This document shows, one piece after another, positions 36,306 through 44,567 of a DNA stretch of 64,000 bases. The DNA comes from Amycolatopsis sp. CA-128772 (lineage in GTDB: Bacteria; Actinomycetota; Actinomycetes; Mycobacteriales; Pseudonocardiaceae). How positions within the stretch are numbered: position 1 is the first letter of the stretch; the number at the start of each line of letters is the position of its first letter. The stretch spans positions 62,001 to 126,000 of the forward strand of contig NZ_PPHG01000023.1 of the NCBI RefSeq assembly GCF_002904295.1. Reading direction: 5' to 3'. A program made the position numbers and the translations under genes. Below the pieces are notes generated by a model. The model was given only the letters and a program-made list of their open reading frames with translations. It did no database searches and was not told where the DNA came from.

Positions 36306-37751
36306 TCACTGCTGGCAGCGCTTGCCGGTGTTGATGCAGTTGACGACCTGGTTCATCAGGCGCTGGCCCATGACGTTGGCGAAGTCGTCGTGGTCCGAAC
36401 GCGGGTTGTGCTTCTCCTGCGCGAACGCGTCCACCTTGTACTCGCCCTTGACCTGGATGTCGTGCGGGATGTTGTAGACCAGCTTGATCACCAGCTGCGG
36501 GACGTTCTTGAAGCCCTGCGGGCACTTGCCCTGCTGGTCGGCGAACACGATGTGCGTGCGGTGGTTGGTGCTGTCGATGTTCTTGCCGTCCCAGCAGTTC
36601 GGGAAGGCGTGGATGCGCTCGACCTTGCTGTTCTGCGGGCAGATCGGGTAGTGGTCGGTGAGCCGGTCCTCGAAGCCGGTGCAGGTCCAGCTGGGGCGGG
36701 CGTTCGCCGGGCCGTTGGTGCTCTGCTTGGCGTCGCCGTACAGGATCCTGAGGAACTGCGGCATCGCGACGACCTTGCTCGCGCCGCCGCTGGTGAACGT
36801 GATCGTCGCCGACTGGACGCGCTGGATCTCGCCGTCGTTGTCGCCGACCTCGTTCTTGTCGTTGACGCCGGGCAGTTCCGCCGGCTGACCGCCCGAGTTC
36901 TGGCCGCCGTTGTCGAGGCCGCCCTGGCCGTTCTGCTTGAGCGCGCACTGCGCGAGCTCGCCGAGGTCGGTCGGCTTGGCGGCCCGGCGGCCGATCGCGA
37001 TGGCGATCCGGTCGATGGTCGAGGCCCGCTTGTCCTTCAGCGGGCCGACGACGGCGTTCTGGATGTCCTGCGGGGTCTTCAGGTCCCCGTTCGCGATCCG
37101 CTTGTTCGCCTCGTCGATCTGCTTGTCCAGCAGGTCGAGGTTGCGGTTGACCTCGTCCATCGCCTGGTCCGGGACGTCGGGCAGCTTGCTCGCGACGTCC
37201 GGGCAGTCCACCTGCGCGCTCGCCTTGTCCTTGGCGCTGCCGGCGCGGTCGGGCTGCGTGGCGGGCGGGTTCTTCTCGTCGTCGCCGGTGTCGATCCGGA
37301 CGACCGGCCAGAAGTAGGCGGACTTGTCGCCGTTCTTGCAGGTGGTGCCGGCCTTCGCCAGGCTCTTGTTGTTGGAGTCGGCGTTGGTGGAGAGGTTGCC
37401 GACGTAGTCGTGCAGGTGCTGGGCACCGTTCTTGATCCCCGGCTGCGCGATGAAGTTGTCGGGATTGAAGTGCTGGTTCTCGTTGCGGCCGCAGTCCACT
37501 GTGAACGTTCCGCGGGCGCCCTTGCGCTGCAGCGCCTTGTTCACGTTGATCCCGGCGGGCACCTTGGCGATGTCGATGAAGAACGACTTGTCGGCGGGAT
37601 CGGCGCTGGCCTCGCCGGTGCGCCCGGCGGTGGTCGCGACGACGATGCCGCCGACCGCGATCGCGAGGGCCAGACCGCCGGTGGCGATCTTCGTGCGGCG
37701 GCTGATGCGATGCCTGCCCGTGGCGGGGGTGCGGGTGGTATTCCGGGCCAT
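36306..37751 (-). CDS. Secreted DUF1996-domain protein with inserted helical segment
   Basis: 481 residues from an ATG with GAGGTG just upstream. After a basic N-terminus (HRISRRTKIA) and one hydrophobic segment (about 24-42), DUF1996 features appear in two blocks: FTVDCGRNENQHFNPDNFIAQPG...HLHDYVGN at about 75-160 and WTCTGFEDRLTDHYPICPQN...FPNCWDGKNIDSTNHRTHIV at about 340-440. Between them (about 180-320) sits a charged, helix-forming stretch and a Gly/Asn/Gln-rich linker that split the domain. DUF1996 proteins are extracellular; their role is not settled. Cysteines suggest disulfides. Confidence 0.85.
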   Translation of the reverse strand: MARNTTRTPATGRHRISRRTKIATGGLALAIAVGGIVVATTAGRTGEASADPADKSFFIDIAKVPAGINVNKALQRKGARGTFTVDCGRNENQHFNPDNFIAQPGIKNGAQHLHDYVGNLSTNADSNNKSLAKAGTTCKNGDKSAYFWPVVRIDTGDDEKNPPATQPDRAGSAKDKASAQVDCPDVASKLPDVPDQAMDEVNRNLDLLDKQIDEANKRIANGDLKTPQDIQNAVVGPLKDKRASTIDRIAIAIGRRAAKPTDLGELAQCALKQNGQGGLDNGGQNSGGQPAELPGVNDKNEVGDNDGEIQRVQSATITFTSGGASKVVAMPQFLRILYGDAKQSTNGPANARPSWTCTGFEDRLTDHYPICPQNSKVERIHAFPNCWDGKNIDSTNHRTHIVFADQQGKCPQGFKNVPQLVIKLVYNIPHDIQVKGEYKVDAFAQEKHNPRSDHDDFANVMGQRLMNQVVNCINTGKRCQQ

Positions 37752-37956
37752 GGTCACCTCGTTCGGTTTTCCGGGCACGCCGAAGAGAGCCTGCGTTCCC
37801 GGGCTGGAGACGCGCGGAACCCGGGGAGCGGCACCGGGGCTCGGGTATCGGGGGACCCCGCCCGGTGTCACTGGTTCCGGCATTGGGGGGAACGGCTGCG
37901 GACCGGGACCGGTTCAGGCCGCGATTCCGCCGTTATCCGTTTGTTATTTATGGAAG

Positions 37957-37971
37957 GTGAACAAAGTTCAC
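37957..37971. promoter_or_regulatory. Inverted repeat GTGAAC-AAA-GTTCAC
   Basis: Six-base perfect arms in the AT-rich space between the diverging DUF1996 and HTH-less LacI genes. It overlaps the expected -35 position of the latter and is a candidate operator for an unknown regulator. Confidence 0.45.
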
Positions 37972-37980
37972 GTCTGACTC

Positions 37981-37994
37981 TGTGATCGCTAACA
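37981..37994 (+). promoter_or_regulatory. LacI-type operator and -10 of the HTH-less LacI gene
   Basis: TGTGATCGCTAACA matches the perfect operators at 12 of 14 positions. TAACAT (37990-37995) inside it works as a -10 box, predicting a transcript that begins at or next to the ATG at 38002 (leaderless). The same -10-in-operator design is seen before LacI regulator 2. Confidence 0.6.
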
Positions 37995-38001
37995 TCAACC
38001 C

Positions 38002-38868
38002 ATGTCCGTGGACGACGCAGGTCCGCTCGGCGCGCGGGTGCGCGGGCGGGGCACGCTCGGGGTGATCGCGACCGGGGCGGCGGCGTCGGGGCCGGTCCTG
38101 CACGGCCTGCGCGCGGCCGCGCGCGAGCAGGAGTACGCGTTGAGCGTGTTCAGCGTGTCCGGCCACAGTGGCCCGGCCGTGCTGGCGGCGGTCGCCGGCC
38201 TCCGGCTGCAGGGTGTGGCCGGCATCGTGATGCTCGACGGGCACCTGCTGGCCGAACTCGCGCCGGTGACCGGGATCCCGCTCGTGCCGGCGGCGTCCAC
38301 CGACCAGTACGCGGGCGCCCGCCGGGCCACCGAGCACCTCCTGGAGCTCGGCCACCCGACCGTCTGGCACCTCGGCGGCCCGGAGGACGGCCCCATGGCC
38401 CGCGCCCGCGAACGCGGCTGGCGCGAGACCCTGGAGCGGCACGGGGCCGAGGTCCCGCCGGTGGTCCGCGGCGACTGGTCCGCCCGGTCCGGCTACCGCG
38501 CCGGCCAGTCCCTGGCCGTGGAATCCGGGGTGGGCGCGGTGTTTTCGGCCAACGACCACATGGCACTGGGCCTGCTGGCGGCGTTCGCGGAAGCAGGCAT
38601 GCGGGTCCCGCGTGACGCGCACGTGGTCGGCTTCGACGACGTGCCGGAGGCGGCTTACTTCGCGCCCCCGCTGACGACGGTCCGCCAGGACTTCGTGGCG
38701 GCGGGCCGCCAGACCCTGGCGGCACTCGCGGCCCGCATCGACGGCGGGCCGGCGCCGGCCCGCGGTGCGGCCGAGGTCGAGCTCGTGGTCCGGGAGAGCA
38801 GCCGCTGCCTCAGGGGCGCCTGGGACACACCGGCTTCCGGTCCGGGATCGCCGGGGCGCCCGTCATGA
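38002..38868 (+). CDS. LacI-family paralogue 3 lacking the DNA-binding domain
   Basis: 288 residues, 59 fewer than paralogues 1 and 2. It begins inside what would be the hinge (ARVRGRGTLGVIATG against ALVTGRSGTLGVVALES) and then follows the effector domain to the end: TDQYAGARRATEHLLELGHP, GPEDGPMARARERGWRETLE, VVGFDDVPEAAYFAPPLTTVR. An in-frame TAA at 37990-37992 excludes an upstream HTH-encoding start. No HTH is present, so it cannot bind DNA alone. It might form mixed dimers with the paralogues or buffer their sugar ligand. An operator-like sequence nevertheless overlaps its promoter. See findings. Confidence 0.88.
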   Translation: MSVDDAGPLGARVRGRGTLGVIATGAAASGPVLHGLRAAAREQEYALSVFSVSGHSGPAVLAAVAGLRLQGVAGIVMLDGHLLAELAPVTGIPLVPAASTDQYAGARRATEHLLELGHPTVWHLGGPEDGPMARARERGWRETLERHGAEVPPVVRGDWSARSGYRAGQSLAVESGVGAVFSANDHMALGLLAAFAEAGMRVPRDAHVVGFDDVPEAAYFAPPLTTVRQDFVAAGRQTLAALAARIDGGPAPARGAAEVELVVRESSRCLRGAWDTPASGPGSPGRPS

Positions 38869-38933
38869 TGGGGCAGTACCCGGCCGCGGTCGACGGACCC
38901 TTGCCCTGCTCCAGCGCGAGCCCGGCCTGCCGA

Positions 38934-40157
38934 TCACCGGGTCAGCGGCAGGGCCGCCATCCCGCGCAGCGCCGGGTTGGGGCGCCGCTGCACCTCCCCG
39001 CCGATCCGCAGTCCGGGAAACCGCTTTCCCAGCTGTTCGAGCACCACGGTCATCTCGAGCCGGGCCAAGGCCGCGCCGAGGCACAGGTGCAGGCCGTGCC
39101 CGAAGAACAACCCGCGGCCGTCGTCGCGGGTGATGTCGAAGCGGTCCGAGTCCGCGAAGCGCGCGGGGTCCCGGTTCGCCGCTCCGGCGAGAACGGTGAT
39201 CGCGTCGTCCGCCGGGATCTCGTGTCCGTCGAGCACGGCCGGCCGGGCGGCCGCGCGCTGGCTCATCTGGGCGGCTCCGTCCCACCGCAACGCCTCCTCG
39301 GCCGCGCCGGCCGCCAGTCCGGGGTCGCCGGAGAGGAGGGCGAACTGGTCCGGGTGGGTCAGCAAGGCGTGGATCCCGTTGCCCAGCGCGCCCGCCGTGG
39401 TCTCGTAGCCGCCGCCGAACAGCACGACCAGCGCGTTGAGCACCTCCTCCTCGGACATCGGCTCCGCGCCGCCGGTGGGCCTGGCCAGCAGCGCGGACGT
39501 CAGGTCGGCGCCCGGTTCCGCGCGCCGCCGCACGATCAGCTCGGTGAAGTAGGCCCGGAATTCGACGGCGGCCGCGTCGACCTCGGCGCGCAGGTCCGGC
39601 GACATCGCCGGGTTCACCTGCTTGCCGATCAGGTCGGTGAGGCGGCGGAGCCGGTCGTGGTCGGCTTCGGGCACGCCGACCAGGTCGCCGATCACGGCCA
39701 TCCCGAGCGGGTAGAGGACCAGGCCGACGAACTCCGCCGCGGTCCCGTCCGCGGTGGCGTCGGCGAAGCGGTTCAGGACCCGGTCGGTGGCCCGGCGGAC
39801 GGCGGGTTCCAGCTCCTGGACGCGCCGGACGGTGAAGTCGCGGACGAGCAGGCGGCGCTCGCGCGTGTGGTCCGGCGGGTTCTTCCACGGCAGCAGGTCG
39901 GCCAGCAACGCCATCGCGGCGTTGTCGCGCCAGCCCGGCCGGTGCCGGTCGCGCCACCCGGCGTCCAGCACGCGGAACGTATCGCCGTCGGCGAGCACCT
40001 GCTGGCAGTCCGCGAACCGGCTGAGGACCCAGCCGCCGAAGACCTCGCTGCGGAAGATCGGCGTCTCTTCGCGGAGTTTCGCGTAGACCGGGTACGGATC
40101 GGCGAGCCCGGCCGGGGTGGACAGGGACAGCAAAGCCTGGTCGGCGGCTGCGGACAC
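38934..40157 (-). CDS. Cytochrome P450
   Basis: 407 residues, the bacterial class I P450 length. Conserved elements are the I-helix GGGYETTAG, the K-helix ExxR (EEALRWDG), and the haem loop FGHGLHLCLGAALAR with the thiolate ligand Cys359. It is a soluble monooxygenase needing ferredoxin and reductase; none is adjacent. The GTG at 40157 has GGAGGG about eight bases upstream. It follows an MFS exporter gene by 79 bp on the same strand and is probably co-transcribed. The substrate is unknown. Confidence 0.93.
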   Translation of the reverse strand: MSAAADQALLSLSTPAGLADPYPVYAKLREETPIFRSEVFGGWVLSRFADCQQVLADGDTFRVLDAGWRDRHRPGWRDNAAMALLADLLPWKNPPDHTRERRLLVRDFTVRRVQELEPAVRRATDRVLNRFADATADGTAAEFVGLVLYPLGMAVIGDLVGVPEADHDRLRRLTDLIGKQVNPAMSPDLRAEVDAAAVEFRAYFTELIVRRRAEPGADLTSALLARPTGGAEPMSEEEVLNALVVLFGGGYETTAGALGNGIHALLTHPDQFALLSGDPGLAAGAAEEALRWDGAAQMSQRAAARPAVLDGHEIPADDAITVLAGAANRDPARFADSDRFDITRDDGRGLFFGHGLHLCLGAALARLEMTVVLEQLGKRFPGLRIGGEVQRRPNPALRGMAALPLTR

Positions 40158-40236
40158 GAGCGCTCCCTCCGGTGGCGAACCGATGCCCGCAGTCTTCTCC
40201 TCGGCACCCGCGCCGGGGCAGGGTCCGGACCCGGTG

Positions 40237-41367
40237 TCACCCCGATGGCAGAGTGACGGCCAGCGCGAGCAGGGCGAACCCGGCCACCGGGGCGACGCCG
40301 AAGGCGGCGGACGCGCCCAGCGTGTCGGCGACGCGTCCGGCGAGGAACCCCGCCAGCGCGGAACCGGCCGCACTGGCGGAGTTGTTCCAGGTCAACGCCC
40401 GCGTGAGGACGGCCGGGTCGACGGCCCGCTCGGTGAGGACGTTCAGCAGGACCAGCGTGGGCGGGATCGCGGCCTCGGTGACGACCACCGCGGCGCCGAG
40501 CCACAGCGCCGACGGCGCCAGGGGGAGCAACAACGCCGTTCCCGTCAGGTAGGCAGCGGCGACGACGAGCTGGAGACGCGCCGGGGCGGGGTGCCGGCGC
40601 AGGCCGTGGAGCCAGCCGGAAACCAGCCCGGCGACACTCCCGGCGGCCACGATCGGCGTCGCCGCCCCGGGCACGCCGTACTCCGTGGCGAACGCGCTCA
40701 CCGACACACCCATGGTGCCGAAGTACAGCCCCACGGCCAGGTTGAGCAAGGTGAGGCGCAGGAACCGCGGCCGCGAAGAACCGGGGCGCGCGGGCGGGGG
40801 CGCGGTCCGGCGCTGGACGGCCAGGGCCGCGCCGCCGCCGACGATCAGGGCCGCGGCGAGCGCACTGGCCAGAGCTGCCTGACCGGCGGCCCCGAGCGCG
40901 GTGACCAGTACCGGCCCGAGGAAGAACGCGGTGGCGTTCGCCAGGGACTCCAGGGCGAAGGCGGTGGGCAGGTCCGCGGCCGGCAGCAGGTGCGCCCAGC
41001 GGACCGCGGAGAGGGCACCGAGCTGCGGGACGGCCGCGCCCGCGCAGCCGGCGAAGGCGAGGGCCGCCGGGGTGGGCGAGCAGAGCACGCCGGTGATGGC
41101 GATCCCGTGCACGGCAACGGAAACCGTCAGGACGCGCGGCTGGCCGAACCGGTCGGCCAGGCGGGCAAGCTGCGGGCCGAGCCCGGCTTCGGCGACGGCG
41201 AACCCGCCGGCGGCGAGGCCGGCGGTGCCGTAGGAGCCGGTGCGGGCGTGGAGCAGCCACAGCAGGCCGAGGCCGGTCATGGCGATGCCCACGCGTCCCG
41301 CGGCGGCGGTGAAGAAGAAGGGGGCGGCGCCGGGAACGCGCAGCACCGAGCGATAGGTGGATGGCAT
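40237..41367 (-). CDS. MFS transporter
   Basis: 376 residues with about twelve hydrophobic helices and the loop 2-3 motif LARLADRFGQPRV characteristic of the major facilitator superfamily. A short central loop of Arg and Pro (QRRTAPPPARPGSSRPRFLR) separates two six-helix halves. Such compact MFS proteins are usually exporters. The ATG at 41367 has AGGGGAC upstream. It is the first gene of a probable two-gene unit with the P450, which may make or degrade the exported compound. Confidence 0.88.
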   Translation of the reverse strand: MPSTYRSVLRVPGAAPFFFTAAAGRVGIAMTGLGLLWLLHARTGSYGTAGLAAGGFAVAEAGLGPQLARLADRFGQPRVLTVSVAVHGIAITGVLCSPTPAALAFAGCAGAAVPQLGALSAVRWAHLLPAADLPTAFALESLANATAFFLGPVLVTALGAAGQAALASALAAALIVGGGAALAVQRRTAPPPARPGSSRPRFLRLTLLNLAVGLYFGTMGVSVSAFATEYGVPGAATPIVAAGSVAGLVSGWLHGLRRHPAPARLQLVVAAAYLTGTALLLPLAPSALWLGAAVVVTEAAIPPTLVLLNVLTERAVDPAVLTRALTWNNSASAAGSALAGFLAGRVADTLGASAAFGVAPVAGFALLALAVTLPSG

Positions 41368-41461
41368 GGGAAGTCCCCTGTGGAGGGACGCGGCCCGGCC
41401 GAGGCGGTCCGGACGACTGGAGCCGACCCTGGCAGACGCCACCCGCATCGGGCAACGGGTT

Positions 41462-43411
41462 TCAGAGCTTCAAGCGGTCGCCCAGGCCGCGGATGTGGCC
41501 GGCGTCGCCGCAGCCCAGGTCGAGCTGGCGGCGGCGTTCCGCGACGAACGCGCGGCCCAGCCCGGTCCGGTCCGAAGTGGACGTCGTCCGGCGCAGTTCG
41601 TTCAGCAGCCCGCGTTCTTCGCCGCGTACGTGCGCGTCGACGGCGTTCTCCAGGCGCAGCAACGCCTTCTCGAAGTCGTCGCCCTCCAGGACCGCCAGCA
41701 GGTCCTCGGCGAAGGGCGAACCGGGCGCGTCCGGGCGGACGATCCGCTCGGTCGCCGTCGCGTGCGCGACCAGCAGCGCAGCCAGCTCGGCCACCAGGGC
41801 CGGGCGGTCGGCTTCGGCGTTGCGCAGGTCGCGCAGGAGCTGCTCGAACCGGCGGTGGTCGGCCAGCAGCACCTCGACCAGGTCCGAGCCGGGGGCGGCC
41901 GCGGCCGGGGCCGGGCGCATCCAGCCGAACGTCAGCTCGACGGCCTGGCGCCAGTGCGCGTACTCGGTGTCGCGGCGGGCCGGGTCCATCGCCGGCAGCC
42001 ACTGCCCGGCCCGGTGCCAGTTGCGCCGCAGGCCCTCCAGGTCCGGCCAGTACCCGACGGACAGCCCCGCCGCGTAGGCCGCGCCCAGCGACACCGTCTC
42101 CGCCACCATCGGGCGCACCACCGGCACGTCGAGGACGTCGGCGACGAACTGCATCAGCAGGTTGTCGGCGGTCATGCCGCCGTCGACCTTCAGCGACGTC
42201 AGCGCCAGCCCGGAGTCGGCGTTCATCGCGTCGACGACCTCGCGGGTCTGCCAGCCGGTCGCTTCCAGCACCGCCCGCGCCAGGTGGCCCTTCGTGATGT
42301 ACGACGTCAGCCCGGCGATCACGCCGCGGGCTTCGCTGTGCCAGTGCGGCGCGAAGAGGCCGGAGAACGCGGGCACGATGTAGCAGCCGCCGTTGTCCTC
42401 GACCGTCCGGGCGAGGGTCTCGATCTCCGGTGCGCTGCCGATGAGTTCGAGCCCGTCGCGGAACCACTGCACCAGCGACCCGGTGACGGCGATCGAGCCT
42501 TCCAGGGCGTACACCGCGGGCTCGTCGCCGATCTTGAAGCCGACCGTGGTGAGCATGCCGTGGGTGGACAGCACCGGCGTCGGGCCGGTGTTGAGCAGCA
42601 GGAAGCTGCCGGTGCCGTAGGTGCACTTCGCCTCGCCGGGCGCGAAGCAGGTCTGGCCGAACAGGGCGGCCTGCTGGTCGCCGAGGGCCGCGGCGATCCG
42701 GATGCCGGGGACGACCCGCGAGGTGGTGCCGTAGACCTCGGTCGACGAGCGGATTTCCGGCAGCATCGCGCGCGGGACGTCGAAGAAGTCCAGGAGCTCG
42801 TCGTCCCAGTTCAGCGTGCGCAGGTTCATCAGCATGGTGCGCGAGGCGTTGGTGACGTCGGTGACGTGCACGCCGCCCTCGGCGCCGCCGGTGAGGTTCC
42901 AGATGAGCCAGCTCTCGATGGTGCCGAAGAGGACGTCCCCGCGTTCGGCGCGCTCGCGCAGCCCCGGCGTGCGTTCGAGCAGCCAGCGGATGCGCGGCGC
43001 CGAGAAGTAGGTGGCCAGGGGGAGGCCGCACAGCTGCCGCACCCGGTCGGCGCCGGGTTCGCGGGCCAGCTGTTCGAGCATGGCGTCGGTGCGGGTGTCC
43101 TGCCAGACGATCGCCCGCCCGGCCGGGTTGCCGGTGCGCCGGTCCCAGAGGACGGTGGTCTCGCGCTGGTTGGCGATCCCGAGCCCGACGACCTGCTCGG
43201 CGCTCGCCCCGGCGTCGGCGAGGGCCTGCGGGACGATCCGCGAGAGGTTGCGCCAGATCTCGGTCGCGTCGTGCTCGACCCAGCCGGGGCGGGGGAAGTG
43301 CTGCTGGTGCTCCCGCTGCACGACGGAGACGAGCCGGCCGCGGGCGTCGAACAGGATGCACCGGGTGGAGGTGGTGCCCTGGTCGATGGACATCACGTAC
43401 CGCTGGACCAT
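41462..43411 (-). CDS. glpK: Glycerol kinase fused to a C-terminal hemerythrin-like (HHE) domain
   Basis: 649 residues, about 145 more than GlpK. Residues 1-500 are a full FGGY glycerol kinase ([65 protein letters not shown]). From about 505 comes an Ala/Pro linker and a four-helix HHE-type region: Asp-His519 in [12 protein letters not shown], His550 in [12 protein letters not shown], and His594 with Glu598-Glu599 in [13 protein letters not shown]. The Glu usually four residues after the second His is Thr554, so the metal site may be altered. GGGAGGTGA precedes the ATG. It reads in the IclR direction and is a paralogue of the stand-alone kinase at 45418. Confidence 0.9.
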   Translation of the reverse strand: MVQRYVMSIDQGTTSTRCILFDARGRLVSVVQREHQQHFPRPGWVEHDATEIWRNLSRIVPQALADAGASAEQVVGLGIANQRETTVLWDRRTGNPAGRAIVWQDTRTDAMLEQLAREPGADRVRQLCGLPLATYFSAPRIRWLLERTPGLRERAERGDVLFGTIESWLIWNLTGGAEGGVHVTDVTNASRTMLMNLRTLNWDDELLDFFDVPRAMLPEIRSSTEVYGTTSRVVPGIRIAAALGDQQAALFGQTCFAPGEAKCTYGTGSFLLLNTGPTPVLSTHGMLTTVGFKIGDEPAVYALEGSIAVTGSLVQWFRDGLELIGSAPEIETLARTVEDNGGCYIVPAFSGLFAPHWHSEARGVIAGLTSYITKGHLARAVLEATGWQTREVVDAMNADSGLALTSLKVDGGMTADNLLMQFVADVLDVPVVRPMVAETVSLGAAYAAGLSVGYWPDLEGLRRNWHRAGQWLPAMDPARRDTEYAHWRQAVELTFGWMRPAPAAAAPGSDLVEVLLADHRRFEQLLRDLRNAEADRPALVAELAALLVAHATATERIVRPDAPGSPFAEDLLAVLEGDDFEKALLRLENAVDAHVRGEERGLLNELRRTTSTSDRTGLGRAFVAERRRQLDLGCGDAGHIRGLGDRLKL

Positions 43412-43660
43412 GGACTCACCTCCCTCGGCCGGGCGTACTGGGCACAGGCTGCGCGGCGTGCCGGGCCGCGCGGTCGGCGGCGCAAGCCGTGGGCGGCAGG
43501 CCGGGTCTCGAGGGCCCGCCGCGGCGGGGAGCGTAGCCGAGCCGGGCGCGAGGGGCCGCGGTCGTGGCTCGACACGGCAAGGGCCGCGTGAGGCGGCGCC
43601 GCGCCGCGCGGTCGAGCGCGGCCCGGCCGGGCCGCGGGCGGGTCACCCTCGTCGCCTCCT

Positions 43661-44413
43661 TCACCATCGTGACGCACCCAGGTCCCGCGACACCGCGCGC
43701 GCCGCGTCGCGCACGTGGCCCAGCAGCCGCGGGCTCGGGGTGCCGTCCGGCTCGCAGATGCGCTCCACCGCGCCGGACACGCCGATCGCACCGACCACGA
43801 TGCCGCCGTGGCCGCGGATCGGGGCCGCGATCCCGGCCTCGCCCGAGATCATTTCGCCGTTTTCCGCGGCCCAGCCCGCCTCCCGTACCCTCGCACACGC
43901 GCGCTTGATCGCCGTCTGGGTGACCAGCGTGCGGCGCGTGTACGGCTCCGGAGCCGCCTTCAGCGTCGTGTCGTAGGCCAGCAGGACCTTGCCCAGCGCG
44001 GTCGCGTGCAGCGGCAGCAGCGTCCCGACGTCGAGGGTCTGCAGGCTGTCGTCCGGCCGGAACACGTGGTGCACGACCAGCACCCGGCCCTCCAGGGGCG
44101 CGCCGATCCGGACCGCCTCGCCGCTGCGGGCGGCCAGCGCGTCGGCCCAGTTGATCGCCCGGGAGCGCAGCTCGTTGACGTCCAGGTAGCTCGTGCCCAG
44201 GTGCAGCAGCGCCGCGCCGAGCTGGTACTTGCCCGTGTCGCGGTCCTGCTCGACGAACCCGACGCCCTGCAGCGTCCGCAGGATCCCGTGCGCGGTGCCC
44301 TTCGCCAGTTCGAGTGACTCGGCGATCTCGCCGACGCCCAGGCGCCCCGAGCCGCGCGCCAGCAACCGCAGGATCGCGGCGGCGCGCTCGATGGACTGGA
44401 TCGGACCGGGCAC
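43661..44413 (-). CDS. IclR-family regulator of glycerol genes (GylR-like)
   Basis: 250 residues. The N-terminal winged HTH (IQSIERAAAILRLLARGSGR, IAESLELAKGTAHGILRTLQ) is followed by the IclR effector domain (GTLLPLHATALGKVLLAY, RGHGGIVVGAIGVSG). It diverges from glpF-glpK-glpD, exactly as GylR does in Streptomyces, and two matched operators lie between them. Glycerol 3-phosphate or glycerol is the likely effector (family knowledge). The GTG at 44413 is used. The glpK-HHE gene follows 249 bp downstream on the same strand; that GC-rich gap holds no convincing gene. Confidence 0.93.
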   Translation of the reverse strand: MPGPIQSIERAAAILRLLARGSGRLGVGEIAESLELAKGTAHGILRTLQGVGFVEQDRDTGKYQLGAALLHLGTSYLDVNELRSRAINWADALAARSGEAVRIGAPLEGRVLVVHHVFRPDDSLQTLDVGTLLPLHATALGKVLLAYDTTLKAAPEPYTRRTLVTQTAIKRACARVREAGWAAENGEMISGEAGIAAPIRGHGGIVVGAIGVSGAVERICEPDGTPSPRLLGHVRDAARAVSRDLGASRW

Positions 44414-44441
44414 CGCGCGACCCTAACGCGACCGGCCGCGA

Positions 44442-44486
44442 TTCGACAATGTCGAACATCCACATCGGCCGTTCGACAATGCCGAC
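44442..44486. promoter_or_regulatory. Two IclR-type operators before glpF
   Basis: TTCGACAATGTCGAA (44442-44456) is a perfect 15-bp palindrome; TTCGACAATGCCGAC (44472-44486) is a 13-of-15 copy. Their centres are 30 bp apart, near three helical turns, so two dimers could sit on one DNA face just before the glpF promoter. Confidence 0.8.
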
Positions 44487-44495
44487 CGCCGTCCG

Positions 44496-44524
44496 TTGAC
44501 CCTCTCGACCAGCGAACTTAACTT
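44496..44524 (+). promoter_or_regulatory. Promoter of glpF-glpK-glpD
   Basis: TTGACC (44496-44501), 17-bp spacer, TAACTT (44519-44524). The second IclR-type operator ends nine bases upstream of the -35 box. Confidence 0.7.
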
Positions 44525-44567
44525 TCATCCACCAATAGGGGGACAAGGTCCTTTGTGGAGGAAAGCA

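Noticed and set aside
37752..38001. A hidden HTH-encoding start for LacI paralogue 3
   Set aside because: TAA in the same frame at 37990-37992 blocks any upstream extension, and no HTH-like peptide was seen in the other two plus-strand frames.
38163..38172. GCCACAGTGG-type sequence as an A-centred copy of the oriented 11-mer
   Set aside because: The flanks are GGC and CCC rather than TCC and GGA, so it is not a member of the TCCACTGTGGA family.
43412..43660. Arg-rich open frames in the gap between the IclR gene and glpK-HHE
   Set aside because: No ribosome binding site, composition typical of random GC-rich DNA, and no recognisable motif.
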